DNA of 64,000 nt. Origin: Telopea speciosissima (Eukaryota > Streptophyta > Magnoliopsida > Proteales > Proteaceae). Both the position numbers and the translations under genes were made by a program. The DNA is taken from NCBI RefSeq assembly GCF_018873765.1, contig NC_057924.1:3348001-3412000 (forward strand), written 5' to 3'. This document shows, piece after piece, positions 22,944 to 36,364 of this stretch. The notes under the pieces were generated by a model. The model had not been told where the DNA came from. It searched no databases and was given only the letters and a program-made list of their open reading frames with translations. Positions within the stretch are counted from its first letter, which is position 1. The number at the start of each line of letters is the position of its first letter.

Positions 22944-25900
22944 AAGGGAAAAGTTCTCTGGGCTGTCGAGGGATGGATAGTACTCTCAAGGTTGGATCGG
23001 CGGGCTCGGATTCAGCTCTTCTCCTTCGAGTCCAATGCCCAGTAGGTGACCAGTGTGGCACCCAACGGCTGGCTTAGTTGAGGCGCAATACTAATTGGCT
23101 GTATCGATCCATATCAGGCCATATCGGTCTATAGGATCAATTCTATTAAAAGAGGATTTTCCTGAGAAATCAATTATAAACCAATTAAATCAATTAGGGT
23201 TTTACCCTTGTCCATGATTGCACATGGTTGCCTATAGGAACCTTGGTGTAACTCAAGTAGGGTTTGGTATAAAAACATTACCAGAGATTCCATATCTGAA
23301 TGGTATGGGGAAAGAGATCGATTCGGATTTTTTTCGCATCCCATGAATATCATATAATTAAATAATTAGAGAAATCAATAGAAATTGCTAACCTTTTGAG
23401 CCTCAAGCATTGCTCTTCCTATAGACAATGCAAACCTAGATCCTCTTCTTCGAATCTTCAAGCACCATACCGGGTTTCCAAAACCCTAATTCTCTAAAGC
23501 AAGAAGGAGTGAGAAGAGATCAAAAGAGAGAACCAAAAATCCGTCAAAGGGGGAGGGTGCAAGAAAACGTCCAAGCTTAGAATGGGCGCCCCCTCCCCTA
23601 AGTGTGTTTATATGGATAGGGTTACCCTGTTTGGATAATTCCTAGTGAGAGTCAGTTTCTCTCTCTCCTCTTTGACTTGAACCCGTTTAAAGTTTAAACT
23701 TAATGGATTTCTAATTGGTGAAGAAGCGGAATCTAATAGGGAATAATAAATTAATTAATTATGTATTTTATTTTAATAGATAAATACAATTAGCACCACA
23801 TCTATTAAATTAAATAAACAATTAATTAATTAGTAAATTCCAATTATAACTTCATATAATAATAAATTACCAACCACTAATCAACATCATCATTAATGGA
23901 ATCTAAGGCATGTACACATGTACTGCCAAATCCCATTCAATAGAACATGTCCATACGAGAGCATCTGTGTACGTGATCGGGTCCCGCAAAACACGATAAA
24001 ATATTTTCAATTAAAATTACATGTAATCTATCATTTTATGTAAAATAGGTTTTGCAAAAACCATTTCTAAAACGGTATTGTATCCAGATTCCGATCCGAC
24101 CATCCACAGACAATCTGTATCTTTTTTTTTTTTTTTAACACAATACTACCATGATTTATTAAATCAAAAAATTCCAGCAAGGTGCTGGGAATACAACAAA
24201 GATAGGAGGGGGGGACTAACCACCAGACATTTGAAAGAAACAAACTTGATGCTCGCACAGCAAAATAATCTATATCTTGATGTTCCCCAATCGGGCAACG
24301 GTGACCATGTTGAGCAACTCTCTCACTCACGAAATGTTCTCGCATCACCAGAACACCGACTTTAACTCTCTTGAATCTTAGTCATTGATGATCCAAAGAA
24401 TGTTGTCACGTTGTCTCGGTAACACATGTCTATCTCATTCTACATCTGACAGTAATACATGAGAATCGACAAAGTAGATTCTTCGCCAATACACATCATA
24501 ATATGCACTTGCATTCGTACCCCAACATCAACATGTCTAGATATACCCAATGCGATGACCATATGATAACGGTGCCCAACCCAAACCCTAGTCATGATTC
24601 ATGACTACCATTTTAAGTAAAACTTAAGGACACATAATGCTCAAAAAATTATATCGCATGCGATAATATTAAACCAAAATATATAAAAGGTTCAATACAA
24701 AGTAAATCGGACCGAATCAAGTTTGATGGACACATAAATCCAACAGGCACAACATAAAAAAATAAAGGAAAAAAAACACACATAAACAATATGTCATGAA
24801 ATTGAGCCTATCAAAGTGCTCCCCATCTATCCAACAATCGAAATGCCAAATTATTGATCCACTTGTTCATGTACAAATAATTTTCCAAACGTCCATATAG
24901 GAAATTTTTATCCTTTTTGTTGTCTAAATATAAAAGAGTTGATCTATGTAATAAGGTAAATCATATCCATTTCATTGGTCTAATATCAACCCCAAACAAG
25001 CAACTGAAATGCTTCGGAAATTGGATAAAAAAGTATGAAGATGCGACTAAATGAGATAGTATTTTAGTAATTTTACGAAACTTTACATTCACTTTCCTTC
25101 CTTGTTTCGAATTGGAATTTAAAATTTGAACGGGGAGAAAGGTATGAGGTGACCTATCACATAGCATCACGCCATCACCATGTGCTTCACTTGGCAACAA
25201 ATTGCAATATGATACTAATCTAAATGACACCAATGATGATGTCAATTATCATAGTTTAAGTTCACGGAACCAGGCATGAGGCATGGATCAAACAATTTTG
25301 CCCGTTTTTCTTTAAAATTAAATTTTTTTTTTTATGTTTTCTCATTTGTTTGAAGTTTGAATTCGTTTTGGTTCAAGCTCTTGTGTTTGGATCCCAACAA
25401 GCAGACCACAGGAATACAGGAAGGAGAAGTCAATTTAGCTGCAAAAGAGAAAAATGGCTTGGTAGTGACGCAGACATACTTGTGAAGGAGGCAGGTGATG
25501 TCGTTTACTGAAGGATCACAACCCATGAAACTTCAATCCCTGGCTGAACTCACTCATCACCAGATGACCAGAAGGATGTGTTTGGTGTTGGGACACCTTC
25601 AAAAACTCTGGCTTGTCCACTGATCCTTACCATGGATTCCAGGATGTTTCAAGCTGTGGACACGAACAATATATTTTATGGACTTGTTCAACCACTATGG
25701 CTCCTTTCTTGTGGGAAGTAGATTGCATGATCAGCTTCAAATGGTTATGAGAGAGAAAAGAGAGAGAGAGAGAACACACACCCTTCAATGTACAAGTTTA
25801 ACCCTGTAAGAAACAATAACATGATTGGGGGGCTTTAAGACCACTAGTGCCTTATTCTCTACATTAATGGCACACTCCTTGGATCCCCCCCCCCCCCCAT

Positions 25901-26061
25901 ATACCAATTGAAGAAGAAAGAAAATCAAGGTCAGACAATTTGATGTCATGGCATCAATGAGCCCCATCCAATATGGCAGGACCCTGTGAGCCAAGCAAAC
26001 CCACAAAATCAAATATGAAACAGAATCATTCACAACAACAATCAAATATATGGATTAGAAC
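22944..26061. other. Intergenic between MITE and DUF1664 3' end
   Basis: No gene is visible. The stretch 23390-23700 contains CCAAAACCCTAATTCTC and a GC-richer block that looks LTR-like, but I could not pair its ends. 23740-24060 is AT-rich. A poly(A)-tailed insertion lies at 24124-24266. A (GA)n tract is at about 25752-25776 and a run of about 16 C at 25879-25894, near the DUF1664 3' UTR. Confidence 0.5.
24124..24266 (-). mobile_element. Short poly(A)-tailed retro-insertion (LINE 3' end or SINE)
   Basis: Read on the minus strand, the segment ends in about 16 A (plus-strand T run at about 24122-24137). It is flanked by AATCTGTATCTT (24112-24123) and AATCTATATCTT (24267-24278), which match at 11 of 12 positions and probably form a target duplication. 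The body holds AATAAATCATGGT near the tail. I cannot assign a family. Confidence 0.6.
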
Positions 26062-27519
26062 TCATATTTCCCTCGCCAAAGAAAACCCTATTGGATACTC
26101 CCTGTGGATTCTTGTTTTCGTCATCAAGACGTTTTTGGCAGGCTTGTTATCACAATCATTTTCTAACACTTTGCTCATCTTTGGCTTTTCTACCTCGCCT
26201 GCCTCAGCAGTTTCAACAATGAATTGTAGTCCCTGAAAGACAACAATTGGGGCAATAACATAGATTAGGGGACAAAGGAGTCCACACTCAAGGAAAAAAG
26301 AAAAAGTGGATATGGATTTTATTTTATTTTTTTTAATTTTAAAAGCTTCATTTTGCAGCATACCTTGAGCGATTTATCTTCATAGGCCACTGATGCACGT
26401 TCTGGTGGAAGTTTGGCACTAGTATCCTGGCACATCCAAAATGATACTATATCACCAACTAAGCAGAAGAATCAATGTGGTACCATCTGATTCTAAATGT
26501 ATCAGTCTTTGGACTGACCAGTATATTCTCCAGTACAAGAATTTCGATCTTGTTCTTTAGCTTAGGGGGACTGAACATTATGATTGCTTGGTTGCTAACT
26601 ACCTGTAGCATTCCTCTAATCAAGCTATTTACTCCAGTAAATTAGCTTGCCAATCCAAAAGGGATGAAGAAGTTTAAGCTAAGTAATTAAAATTATGAGA
26701 ACTTTTAACACCAACAGCAAGATGCTATCCAACAATGGATCAACTTGGAATAGCTTGCTCTGAAGAAGTTTGTTTTAACTTTTAACTCATGTGAAGTTCT
26801 AACACCCTCACGGGATACCAAACAATTGAGACATGGTAGTAACTTTGGTTTAGACTATTTAGTCAATAACAACTTACATGAACTTCTAAGTCGTTAACTA
26901 CCCAATGATTAAGCAAAGGAAGTAACTTAATCCAATGGATTAACATGGACTAGACTTTCCATAAGACGCTTAAGTGATGAAGAAGTTGCTTTAACTCCTA
27001 ACGATATAATGTGAACTTCTAACACCACTTACACGAAGTTAGCTACCAAATGATTGAGTAGATATAGTAGCCTGGATTTAGTCATCATTCCATAAGCTGA
27101 AGTTTATGTTTGTCCTGTCCATTACTAGTTCCTGTAATTAAGCAATCTGCAATTGTAAGTCTAATCTGATGGTTCAACTTGTGGCAACCCTAGTGAGGCA
27201 GGTGGTGGTGGTATTCATCAGATGCTCCACTAGGTCTCTAATTTCTTTCTTTTCTTCTTTTTTTCTGAATAAGTACTTTCATTTCTTGTTTCTATTTTTA
27301 CAATGGATGGAGTTACAATACTTTTTCTGAACTGAATACACTTTGTGATGACCTAGAGATGTGTCTGTGATTAGAGATCTCAAATATTTTGGTTGAATGT
27401 GGCTTGATACCTGTGGTGAGCTTCATTGATAAAGACAGTTGTTCAAGTGGGTAACATTTGTATATTTGGTGCAGAATTCACATCCGTATCCAACTCCTTA
27501 ATCCCATCTTTCCCATGGT

Positions 27520-27591
27520 TTCATTGAAAAGAACAAGGTGGTTGATGCATTAGCTAGAGAAGACTCTATTAATCATGTACCCGATTGAATC
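27520..27591 (+). mobile_element. LINE RNase H fragment
   Basis: A short reading FIEKNKVVDALARE fits the C-terminal end of the RNase H domain found in plant L1-type LINEs (N.VADALAR). It is only about 70 bases, lies in the DUF1664 intron between exons 10 and 11, and is 5'- and 3'-truncated. Confidence 0.45.
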
Positions 27592-28536
27592 CTTCAACCT
27601 GTATTTGGTTTAGTCTATGCCTCTTAGGCTAGCTTTGTTTGATTAAAGCCTTCTCTTTATCTTTTTTTTTTTTTATTGGGTTCTTGTTTGGAATTGAGTG
27701 CACCATGCCACAATCATATTTGGGTCTAAAGGGCTTACCAGTACCCCCTGCACTGTACTTGCTCCTATTTACTTCCTTGACTGACAAATTTGTCATGATT
27801 GCCAGGGTCCCAAAGTTCAGGGGTCATTAAAAAAAGGCATGCACCCTAAATCTGGTTTTAAAACAATGATAATAATGAAAACAATCCATTTCAAAATAAG
27901 TGATAAAGCTGCAAACAATCACAATGTCCGACCTGAAAAAGGTTAGCATTGAGGCCTTCTTTAATGCCTCCAGCAAATTGACATAGATACCAGAGACCAG
28001 AATTAGTGACATCCTGCAAAATGTTCAGAAAAGGGAAATAAATCACTTCACAAACTCTAAGTGGGTGAAGCAAACTGAAAGGAGATATATTCACAATGAC
28101 TGGTCTTGCAGACATATACCTGTTTGCTTTCAAGAAGTCCAATCTTTCCTTCCTGCTCATTGTAACAAAAATTTAGAACATCAGTCCAATACTCATCCTG
28201 TTGACCTACTCTACCTATAGCATGCTGGGCCTATTTTGTATATAACTTACCAATCCAGTTACCATTTTTTGAATTGTTTCAATATCAAATCCAATTTGAG
28301 AAAGATCCGACTTCACCTTATTTACCTAATAAACAAGTTGTAAATGCATTAAAAAGACAGTTTACCAACCCTAATTTGAATAATAACAAGAGAATAGAAT
28401 TGATGCATACTCACTCTTAAAAGAACGAATGACCAATTAGCTAATGAATTAAGACTTGTAGGGTCCACAAACTCCCCTCACCCCCACCCCCAAAAAACAG
28501 CCAGACAAACATACACAGGTAAACCTAATCTAAGAG

Positions 28537-28698
28537 CGTCCCACTGCACGAGGCTCCCGCTACTGCAGGGTCTGGGAAGGGCAAATGTACGCAGCCTTAC
28601 CCCCTGCTTCATAGGAGAGGCTGTTTCCTAGTTTCAAACCCGCAACCAACAGGTTGCAGTAGTGCAACTTAACCATTGCGCCAAGGCTCACCTACTCT
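28537..28698 (-). mobile_element. Au-type SINE with 16 bp target duplication
   Basis: Read on the minus strand it has a tRNA-like head with an A box in TTGGCGCAATGG, a B box in GGTTTGAAAC, and the Au core AACAGCCTCTCC...GGTAAGGCTGCGTACA. It ends GAGCCTCGTGCAGTGGG. AAACCTAATCTAAGAG flanks it exactly on both sides (28521-28536 and 28699-28714). It is full length for the family, about 160 bases, and sits in the DUF1664 intron between exons 7 and 8. Confidence 0.95.
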
Positions 28699-28949
28699 AA
28701 ACCTAATCTAAGAGATGAATATATAATCACATTCCACTTCCCAAATGGTAAGGCCATTTAGAAGAATAACTAAATACCTTTCACAATATGATTCTCTATG
28801 GTATGGTCTATTTCTTATCTATGTATGAAGGAAACACTTATTTGTCATTTATAGGCCATTTCCACACGTATCAGACACCAGCATGTGTGTCCATACTAAC
28901 TGAGCAATTTGTACATATATTGTGTCCTCCAAAAGGAAAATTAAGATTT

Positions 28950-28984
28950 GGGGGGGAGGGGGGGGGGGGGGGGGGAGAGGAGGG
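28950..28984 (+). repeat. G-rich tract in DUF1664 intron 7
   Basis: GGGGGGGAGG followed by about 18 G and GAGAGGAGGG. It has quadruplex potential on the plus strand, and is C-rich in the DUF1664 transcript. Confidence 0.85.
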
Positions 28985-30374
28985 AGATTTTTACAGAATA
29001 AAACATAAAATAGCTGCAACCATGGATTGACTACAGGAAAAACATAATTATGACATACAGATGTGTCTATGTCGAGTTTTTAGGATTGCTGTATCAGACA
29101 GCTCATATCCATGTCAGGTGCCAATACACATTTCCATGTCCTTTTCTATGTTGGATACTGTGAGCATACAATTTCTACTCTCGCAGGTCTAGAGAGAATC
29201 TCTAGACTGGTGCATATATCTACTAAGTGGTAGATTGGATAGAGCTGAATTTTTGTGGATAGGTAGACCCCAAGGTCCCTCCATAAGTCAAGTTTCAGCA
29301 AAAAATAGAGTTGGTCAAATGGCAAAATAAAGTTTTGAAAATCCGGTGAAAAATGGCACATTTCCAATAAGAATGGACGGCTAAAAATATAACAGAATCT
29401 CACAATACATGGGAGGGTGTATGGATGAATCTGAGTCTGAAATTTGACTTGTGCCCATTCTAGATCATTTCTAGATATCCATATGGTTGAAATTGCCACA
29501 TAACCCTTCCATGTGGCAAAACTTGGTGCTGAACTAGAGATACCCTCTACTCTTGCCAGACTAGAAAAATATTTTGCCTTTATTTATACGCAATAAAGAA
29601 TCTTATGATCCCCCTCAAGTTGATTATTCATGAGCAGCTGAAAAGTCAACAGACAAGCACCTTGTCCTTTCTGTTATGACTGTGAAACATGTTCGTAAGA
29701 ACTTCCAATTGATCCAAAAGTTTCCTCCACCTGGATTCAGGATTCTTGGGAGTTCTCCAATTATAGCCCTTACCACACTTCTTGGAGATGTGTAGCATGA
29801 ACCAGATCAATTAAAAGATATCAACCTTATTAAAATATCATAAAGGCATAAAATAATTACAAGTGCACACAAAAAACATGGGTGTGAACATAATTTACCT
29901 CATTCATGATAAGCTTTGAAATTTCCTTCTGCTCATCCATCTTTACATCCAAGTTCTCAAGCCTCTGCGTCAGATGCCATTTTGTTGACTGTAGCATTGG
30001 TAACAAAATTTCATCAAGCTTGCTGATGATAAGACACAATAAGGAAAATCCTGTAAAAGATCAATCAAGAAGCTAAAAGAAGATTTAAGAGAGTAATGAA
30101 TCTTCAGCCAGAGGGATTATCAGTTCCTAGACATACAGCTAAAGCTGAAGATACTAGCTCCAACTGCTTAGAAACATTTGCAACAGCACTGGCCATATTA
30201 CGTTTTGTAACAAACATGACATCAGAAAATGACCATCCCTGCACATACACAAAAAAAAACATTAATTTAAAGAAGAAAACGAAGTAGCTCTCATAGCCGG
30301 ATCTTGAAATACCAAAAAAACAGCCTCTTAGGTTCATGAGATCATCAATGATAGAATCTTACCTTCCACCACAT

Positions 30375-30390
30375 ATAGCAGATTAGCAGT
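30375..30390 (-). other. hAT-type excision footprint in DUF1664 exon 5
   Basis: In coding sense the exon reads GGAT-ACTGCTAA-TCTGCTAT-ATGTGG where the conserved protein (GYCYMWWK) requires GGAT-ACTGCTAT-ATGTGG. So an 8-base site ACTGCTAT is duplicated. The last base of the first copy and the first base of the second are replaced by their complements (T to A, A to T). An 8 bp duplication with complementary changes at the junction is the known scar left when plant hAT elements excise through hairpin intermediates. Simple slippage would not predict the two junction changes. Confidence 0.8.
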
Positions 30391-32179
30391 ATCCCATTGC
30401 TCCAAGTGCAGCAGCTGGCATAATGTAAGACGCAAAATTCCCTGTGCAAAAGAGAAGAAGACAAGCATCACTCAGTATTTATTGGTTACAATGCATTGAA
30501 TTTTGTTGCCAATATCAGATATAATTTTCGATGGACTGCATAGAAGCTTTGGGAATATCGAAGACTGCAAAACACATTTGGACATCAAATGAATCATGCA
30601 CACAACCGAACATAGGGATCGCAACAGATTGGGTACAGAGTGCATTCTGTCATTAGCAAGCTCAACCTTAACTGCCCCATTCAGTGAAACATGCAAGGGA
30701 CTTCCTTTTCACAATGTAAATACGGCAGCATCCTGCAGGTTGAGGCCAGGTAGGGGCCCTGGGTTTTTTCAAATATGAAACCGAACCCTATTCTTATGAG
30801 CCCACTGTGTTGCCATCCCTAGCCCAACCCTTTCATAGATGATAGATACTCACTAAGGCTGACTGAACAAAAAAATTGAATTGAGCAAATCTAGTGCATC
30901 TGTGGTGCAGACCTCAAGGGCAGCCTAGTAGCTGTACCCCTCTAAAAATGATGCACGTGAAAGGAGTGGGACCCACCAATCCTTGTGTTCCATCTACAAG
31001 ATGTCTAAAAGAACAGCCCCATCCTCATAGATTCCAATCTAATTATTTTCTTTTGTCAGATAGACTTATTTTAAGGGGGCAAAGCAAGAATGCAATAATT
31101 TGGATCGCCACTTTCATCCAATCAAAATCATTACTGCCTTGGGTGATCTCCTGGTGCAGCCCATAGAGTGGTGGGTCCCAACTCAATGCATAAATGCCAT
31201 GGCTGCCTGTGCTTGCTGGAATTTGGTACATGATACTCCATGAGTTTGCTGTGATGCTGAGAACAGGAAAGTGAGATATAAAAATCAATGTACGCACCAG
31301 TCCCACTAGAATCAGAATTTCCATTGAAAATGGTCACAGGATTGGACAATGTCAATTCCCTGATTTCCTGAGCCAATTGTCAAATCTGAAAGTAACAGGA
31401 AACAGAAAACATAATGACAACTTTATGAAGATAGGGTGAACTAAAAATTTACTTCAACCTTCACATTTTATAGAAATGAAACTCACAAAGTTATAGCAAA
31501 ATGACAAGAATAACCTTCCAACAGGATATAAAATAGAGAATATGGAAAGAAGAAATATCAACACATACCAAAAATTAATCACACTAAATCTCTCTCTCTC
31601 CCTCACATATCACATATGTTTATTTCTTTTGGCACTGAAAGGAAAGAGAGAGCTATGAAAGCAAGAAGCAAATTCTCATCCTCAAGGTTAGGGTTATCCA
31701 ACGGAATATGGAGGTCAACCCTTTTACCCTCATGCCACTGATAACAACCACAACTATTCCTGGTATCTCTACATTTATAGACAACTTGGTATGAACTATC
31801 ACTCGCAAAACCAATCCTTCATCATTTGGTCAACACATCTACAAGAAGAGAAACTAATTCCCTCCTCCTGCATATCATGTGTAAATAACCAAGTAAAAAG
31901 AAAGAAACAAAGTGCAGCTATTATGTGTTCTTATTTAAATTTGTTATGAATTAATTTTTCTACTTCCATAGTCAAGAAATTAGTGCTCCATCGAAAATGG
32001 TTTAAATTACTATATACGTTAATCCTGTTAGATTTCCATCTCAAAAGATCAACCTGTTAAGTGGAGGTACTACCAAGTATATTAACGGAATGGGGATCTC
32101 ACTCACAGCCAATATGGGATTTAACAAATCCGGAAATTGTGATTTAATTCTATAATAAAACTGACAACATCTCTTAAAC

Positions 32180-32272
32180 TTAAGGATATTGAGCCTAGGC
32201 GTCCAAGCTCCTTGGTCGCCTTGCATCCAGGCCCCAATGCCTTAGAGTCGCCTAGACGTCGTGACAACTATG
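32180..32272. mobile_element. End of a CATAGTTGTCA-type element
   Basis: The segment has subterminal CCTAGGCG, CTTGGTCGCC and CGCCTAGACG motifs and finishes CGTCGTGACAACTATG, identical in form to the right end of the element at 2354-3582. I could not find a matching left end, so it is a truncated or internally deleted copy inside a DUF1664 intron. Confidence 0.6.
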
Positions 32273-32374
32273 ATTCTACCCGAGTCCCAAGACTTCTGCA
32301 TGATGCGTAGAAGCCTACCAAACCTTGCATAGGAGGAAGATATCACTTATCACTTCTACTCTTCATTCTCCTAA

Positions 32375-32530
32375 GGTACGAACGAGTACACATAATTCAA
32401 TGATAGGACTATGCTCTGCAACACCTAATTGCATCCACTTATCCTTATGCTCTTCACACTCCAGAGGTATGTGTACATATAATTCAAAGATAGGACTGGG
32501 TGCTCCGCAACACCTAATTGCATACCTGCT
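32375..32530 (+). repeat. Imperfect direct duplication of about 65 bp
   Basis: 32375-32440 and 32464-32528 share ATAATTCAA.GATAGGACT and GC..TGC..CAACACCTAATTGCAT. They are about 85-90 bases apart. Function unknown; located in a DUF1664 intron. Confidence 0.75.
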
Positions 32531-35500
32531 CATGTTCAGGATCCAATCCTGTGAGCAACAAAGGTATGTAGTTCCTGGCAACATCTTCTTTAACTTCTTA
32601 GCATCATCATCAACGCAAGGGACTGAAGATCTTAATAGTAAATTAACTCCTCCCGCACATCATTAGCTGGGAAAAACAGGTAGCAAGTGACTTTGCTTCT
32701 TGCCTCAACTGTGAGCTGCACTTCTACCCAAAAAAAAAAAAAAACTGTGAGCTGCACTGTCGTCGCTAATTGAGATATGTATGCACAACTGCACCCCAGA
32801 TTGCCTCAGCAGTCTCTGGGAACAGAAAGAAACAAGTTACATTGGGTTGTTCGTGATGAAGGGACCAGGTCTTTAAAAGTAGAGTCAACCGCGATCTACT
32901 TCTCATCAGAAGCATTTGAAGGATCAAGTTTATCTACAGTCTTTCCAATAAGATAGCATCTTCCCTTTTCTTTTGAAAAATAACATGGCAGACAGGGACC
33001 AAGACAAGAGTTGATAGCATCCAACTTTTCTATAATAATATGAAGACCAGGAATCTCACCTATGTCCCCATAGAAGAAAATAAGTAGGAAACACCAGAGG
33101 TTTGGCTCACTTTAGACATTTTGTTCACACTTTTCTTTCACTACAACTTTCTCATAAACTAATTGAGTGCACATACACAAAGAACAAAGAGTACATACTC
33201 CAAAACAGTCAACCACCACTTAAATAACACAACCAGCTATGTATGGTCGCAAACTTTCTCTAACTGTAACCCAATACGTCTACACACAACCACATTGGGT
33301 ATATACACTTCCAAAAGCATAACACCATCATCAAGACCCACAAATCAAACACCAATCACCACGAAGAGGAACTCCAGATGCCAAAATCTCACTGTTAGGG
33401 TCAAATCATCTGGAATAGTTCCAAAAAGTTCCATCTCATGAAGTACTGACCTTCACCAAAGCATTGACCCCCAGTGGTGGATATCCGCAAAACTTCCTTT
33501 CGCAGTGTTATCCAAATATGAAACCTTTTGAACACTAATCCAAATAGGAAACCTTGTGAAAACTAATTCAGAAATCATAAAAGCTGTTTTATCATACCAC
33601 TGAGATTAAATAAACATAGAAAACTCTGGTTCAACTAGGAGGCTGATAATAATCAGTCATTGGTATGAGAAACAGGATCACCTACTATAAACATCATAGA
33701 GCAACCATTGCAATAATGAAGTTGGAAAATAGCATATTAAACGCCCTAGGCTGTTGTAGATTCAAAATATAATTCCATAGTGGAAAAAGTTTGGATACCA
33801 AAGGAATAAGAATCTAATTAATACCTGAGCTGCAAGAAGAGAAGTATCATACCGGTTCGGTGAAATCTCCACTTCATTCGCTCCCTTAATTAATTCCTGA
33901 GAAAGAGATATAACTCCACTTATTAGGATCAATAGAGATGTCCAAACAGAGCACGACAGCACAAAATGCTGCAATCTGTTAAGAATCCTTGTGTAACAAG
34001 AAAAAAGGAATAAGAACCTTCACCATTTATCGAGCCATGTTCACAACAACACAAGAAATTCATAGAAAATCACATTAAAATAAAAACCTCCTTCCCAGTT
34101 CCACCCCCCCCCCCACAAAAAAAAAAAACAACAGTAACCTCAATGGTTTCACCATATCAAGTTGATTAGGCCTTAACGGGATATCATGCAGCAAGCTATG
34201 TGAAAGTCAGATAAAGCTACATAAACTGCTCATTAACTATTTCACACAAGCTCTCCATTTCCTTAACAGTTTTCTAAAAATTTTAAGTAACAGCAGAAAC
34301 AGGTTTTCTGCAATTACTGACAGCAATGCCGTGAAATTTTAAGGGTTCAATCAAGCTTACTGCATATACAGCCATTTAAAATCTGTTATTACTGTATGAT
34401 GTAATGAGTTCCAAACCATCCATCTGATAGGGAATACCCTCCATTGACCATCTGATGGGGGATAGTTTTACTTTTCAAATTCTAAATAAATTATGAGGAA
34501 AGGGACTCTTCTCTTCAACATGGAAGAGGTCTCTTGGGCTAAAAATTTACAACTGAAGATGGGATGACGTGCAGAGGTACCAAGAATGTAAGATTTCCCA
34601 TTTCCAATTTTTGTCCCTGTGAAATTAACGTCTTCAAAGGATAGATAACTCAATGGGAAATGCGTAAAGTAGTTCTTTCTTGCCATTGGAAATCTTCAAT
34701 ATTGGCACATTTTTATGAGATATATGCTCGGCAATGAATCAATTACCTGAAGTTGCAAAATTACATCAGACAACCGACCGCTCCTCAAAATAACAGAACC
34801 GGTCAATCCTAAATAATAGAGCAAGATAAATGAAGTTAGCCAACAATAGTTCTCAAAAAAAAAATTATGTGGCTAGTAGGAAAACAAGGGTGTGCAAGTG
34901 TGCCATTTGTCTTTACCAATTATAATAACTGATGCTACGATGATCCAAGAAAACAAACACCCTTTGATTTTCAAAAGTTGACAGCTAAAATCCCACAGAA
35001 GGGAAAACTATGTCATAGAACATGAAGGTAAATAAACAAACACAACACAAAATAAACAATAATATGAGTAGAAAGTCATCTACATGTATTCCTAAATGCA
35101 ACTAGACCCATTCATGAGGTATTTTCCTTTTAGAGATTATTGTAAGGATCACAACTACTCATAACCTATTCTCCTTAAAAAAGGAAGGAGAAAATGAGTT
35201 CCTTTCAACATGTATAATGAAAGTTAATATCAATTTAATGGTTCAACATTTAAATACCAAAAACATATCCATACCCTAGGAACTTGCATACTCTAAGAAT
35301 CATACTTGATTAGTTGGATTATTTGAAAATGAATATATAGTAATATTCAGGAAATAGGGATGAAAAGACGAGTATGGATTTGGATGTGTTTTTTACATGT
35401 GAAATATACTTTCCTGAGTGTTCTGATACAATGTTTTCTAATTTGTTTGGTTTTAGATGAATCTCAAGCAGTTCTAGTTGGGTTTATTTCATTTTAGTTT

Positions 35501-35575
35501 TAATATTTCAGAGGTCTACTTTTAGTAGCTGAATCAATTCACTCGTTTGAGTGAAAGCAGGGGTCTACATGGAGC

Positions 35576-36364
35576 CATAGTTCTAAAACTCGTCGGCGAG
35601 ATCTCGGCTCTCATCTCGGTTTTCTGAGAAACCGAGACGAGATGGCATACCGTACATAAAAGTGCAATATCTCGCCGAGATCTCGGCGGGATCTCGGGTT
35701 GACCCATGGAAATGACCATTCTATTATGTATTTACTTACCTAACTCGACAGAACTCGACATATCTCGGCGAGATCTCGGATCTCGGGTTGAGATCTCGGG
35801 TTGACCCATGGAAATGATCCATCTACTATGTATTTACTTACCTAACTCGACAGAACTCTTATATGCTTGTTGTGGAGCACTATATGCAACATTACAGCAA
35901 CACTATGTCATGGGAAGACTATGTGACACTAGCGGGGACTGAATACTTGATTCAAAGTCATTTTATGTGATGATAGTTGTAACACTGTTAAACAGTTTGA
36001 TGTATCACTTTAACAATTCTGATTCTTATTTAAGTTGTTTAGCTATTAATTGAATGATTTGCTTGCTTTCTATTACTAAATTATGTGTAGAGTAGGGTAT
36101 TTTAGTACATCATCACCTACCAACCTATAGTCCAAATTGAAACTCATATTTGGACTTTGTTTTTGCAAAATATGATAGTGCCATTATGTTTAAATGGCCT
36201 AAAATAGGCTGAATACCAAGTTTCAGACCCAAACTAGGTCTAAAACCCACCGAGTTGAGGCTTTGAGTAGGAAAAAAAAAAATGCACCAACTCAGTGAGA
36301 TCTCGACTCGACTCAGTTTTTCCAAGGGCCGAGTTGGTACCGAGACCCGAGTTTTAGTATCTTG
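35576..36364. mobile_element. Non-autonomous hAT-like element with 8 bp target duplication
   Basis: CATGGAGC flanks both sides exactly (35568-35575 and 36365-36372). The left end is CATAGTTCTAAAACTCG and the inverted right end CAAGATACTAAAACTCG, matching at 13 of 17. Subterminal GAGATCTCGG motifs are repeated many times in the first 220 bases and again, in altered form, near the right end. It has no transposase reading. The perfect 8 bp duplication favours hAT. It is located in intron 1 of the DUF1664 gene. Confidence 0.85.

Noticed and set aside
22499-23061. Overlapping readings of 70-128 codons on both strands around 22.5-23.1 kb
   Set aside because: They mirror each other because they are translations of the MITE's long inverted arms. 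No conserved protein motif is present.
23390-23720. Possible LTR with CCAAAACCCTAATTCTC and GGGCGCCCCCTCCCC blocks
   Set aside because: No partner LTR, primer site, purine tract or target duplication was found.
28537-28698. tRNA gene suggested by A- and B-box motifs
   Set aside because: There is no cloverleaf. The motifs are the head of an Au SINE flanked by a 16 bp target duplication.
29178-29200. GTCTAGAGA-GAA-TCTCTAGAC palindrome in a DUF1664 intron
   Set aside because: It is a perfect 9-base inverted repeat but short and isolated, with no further structure or duplication around it.
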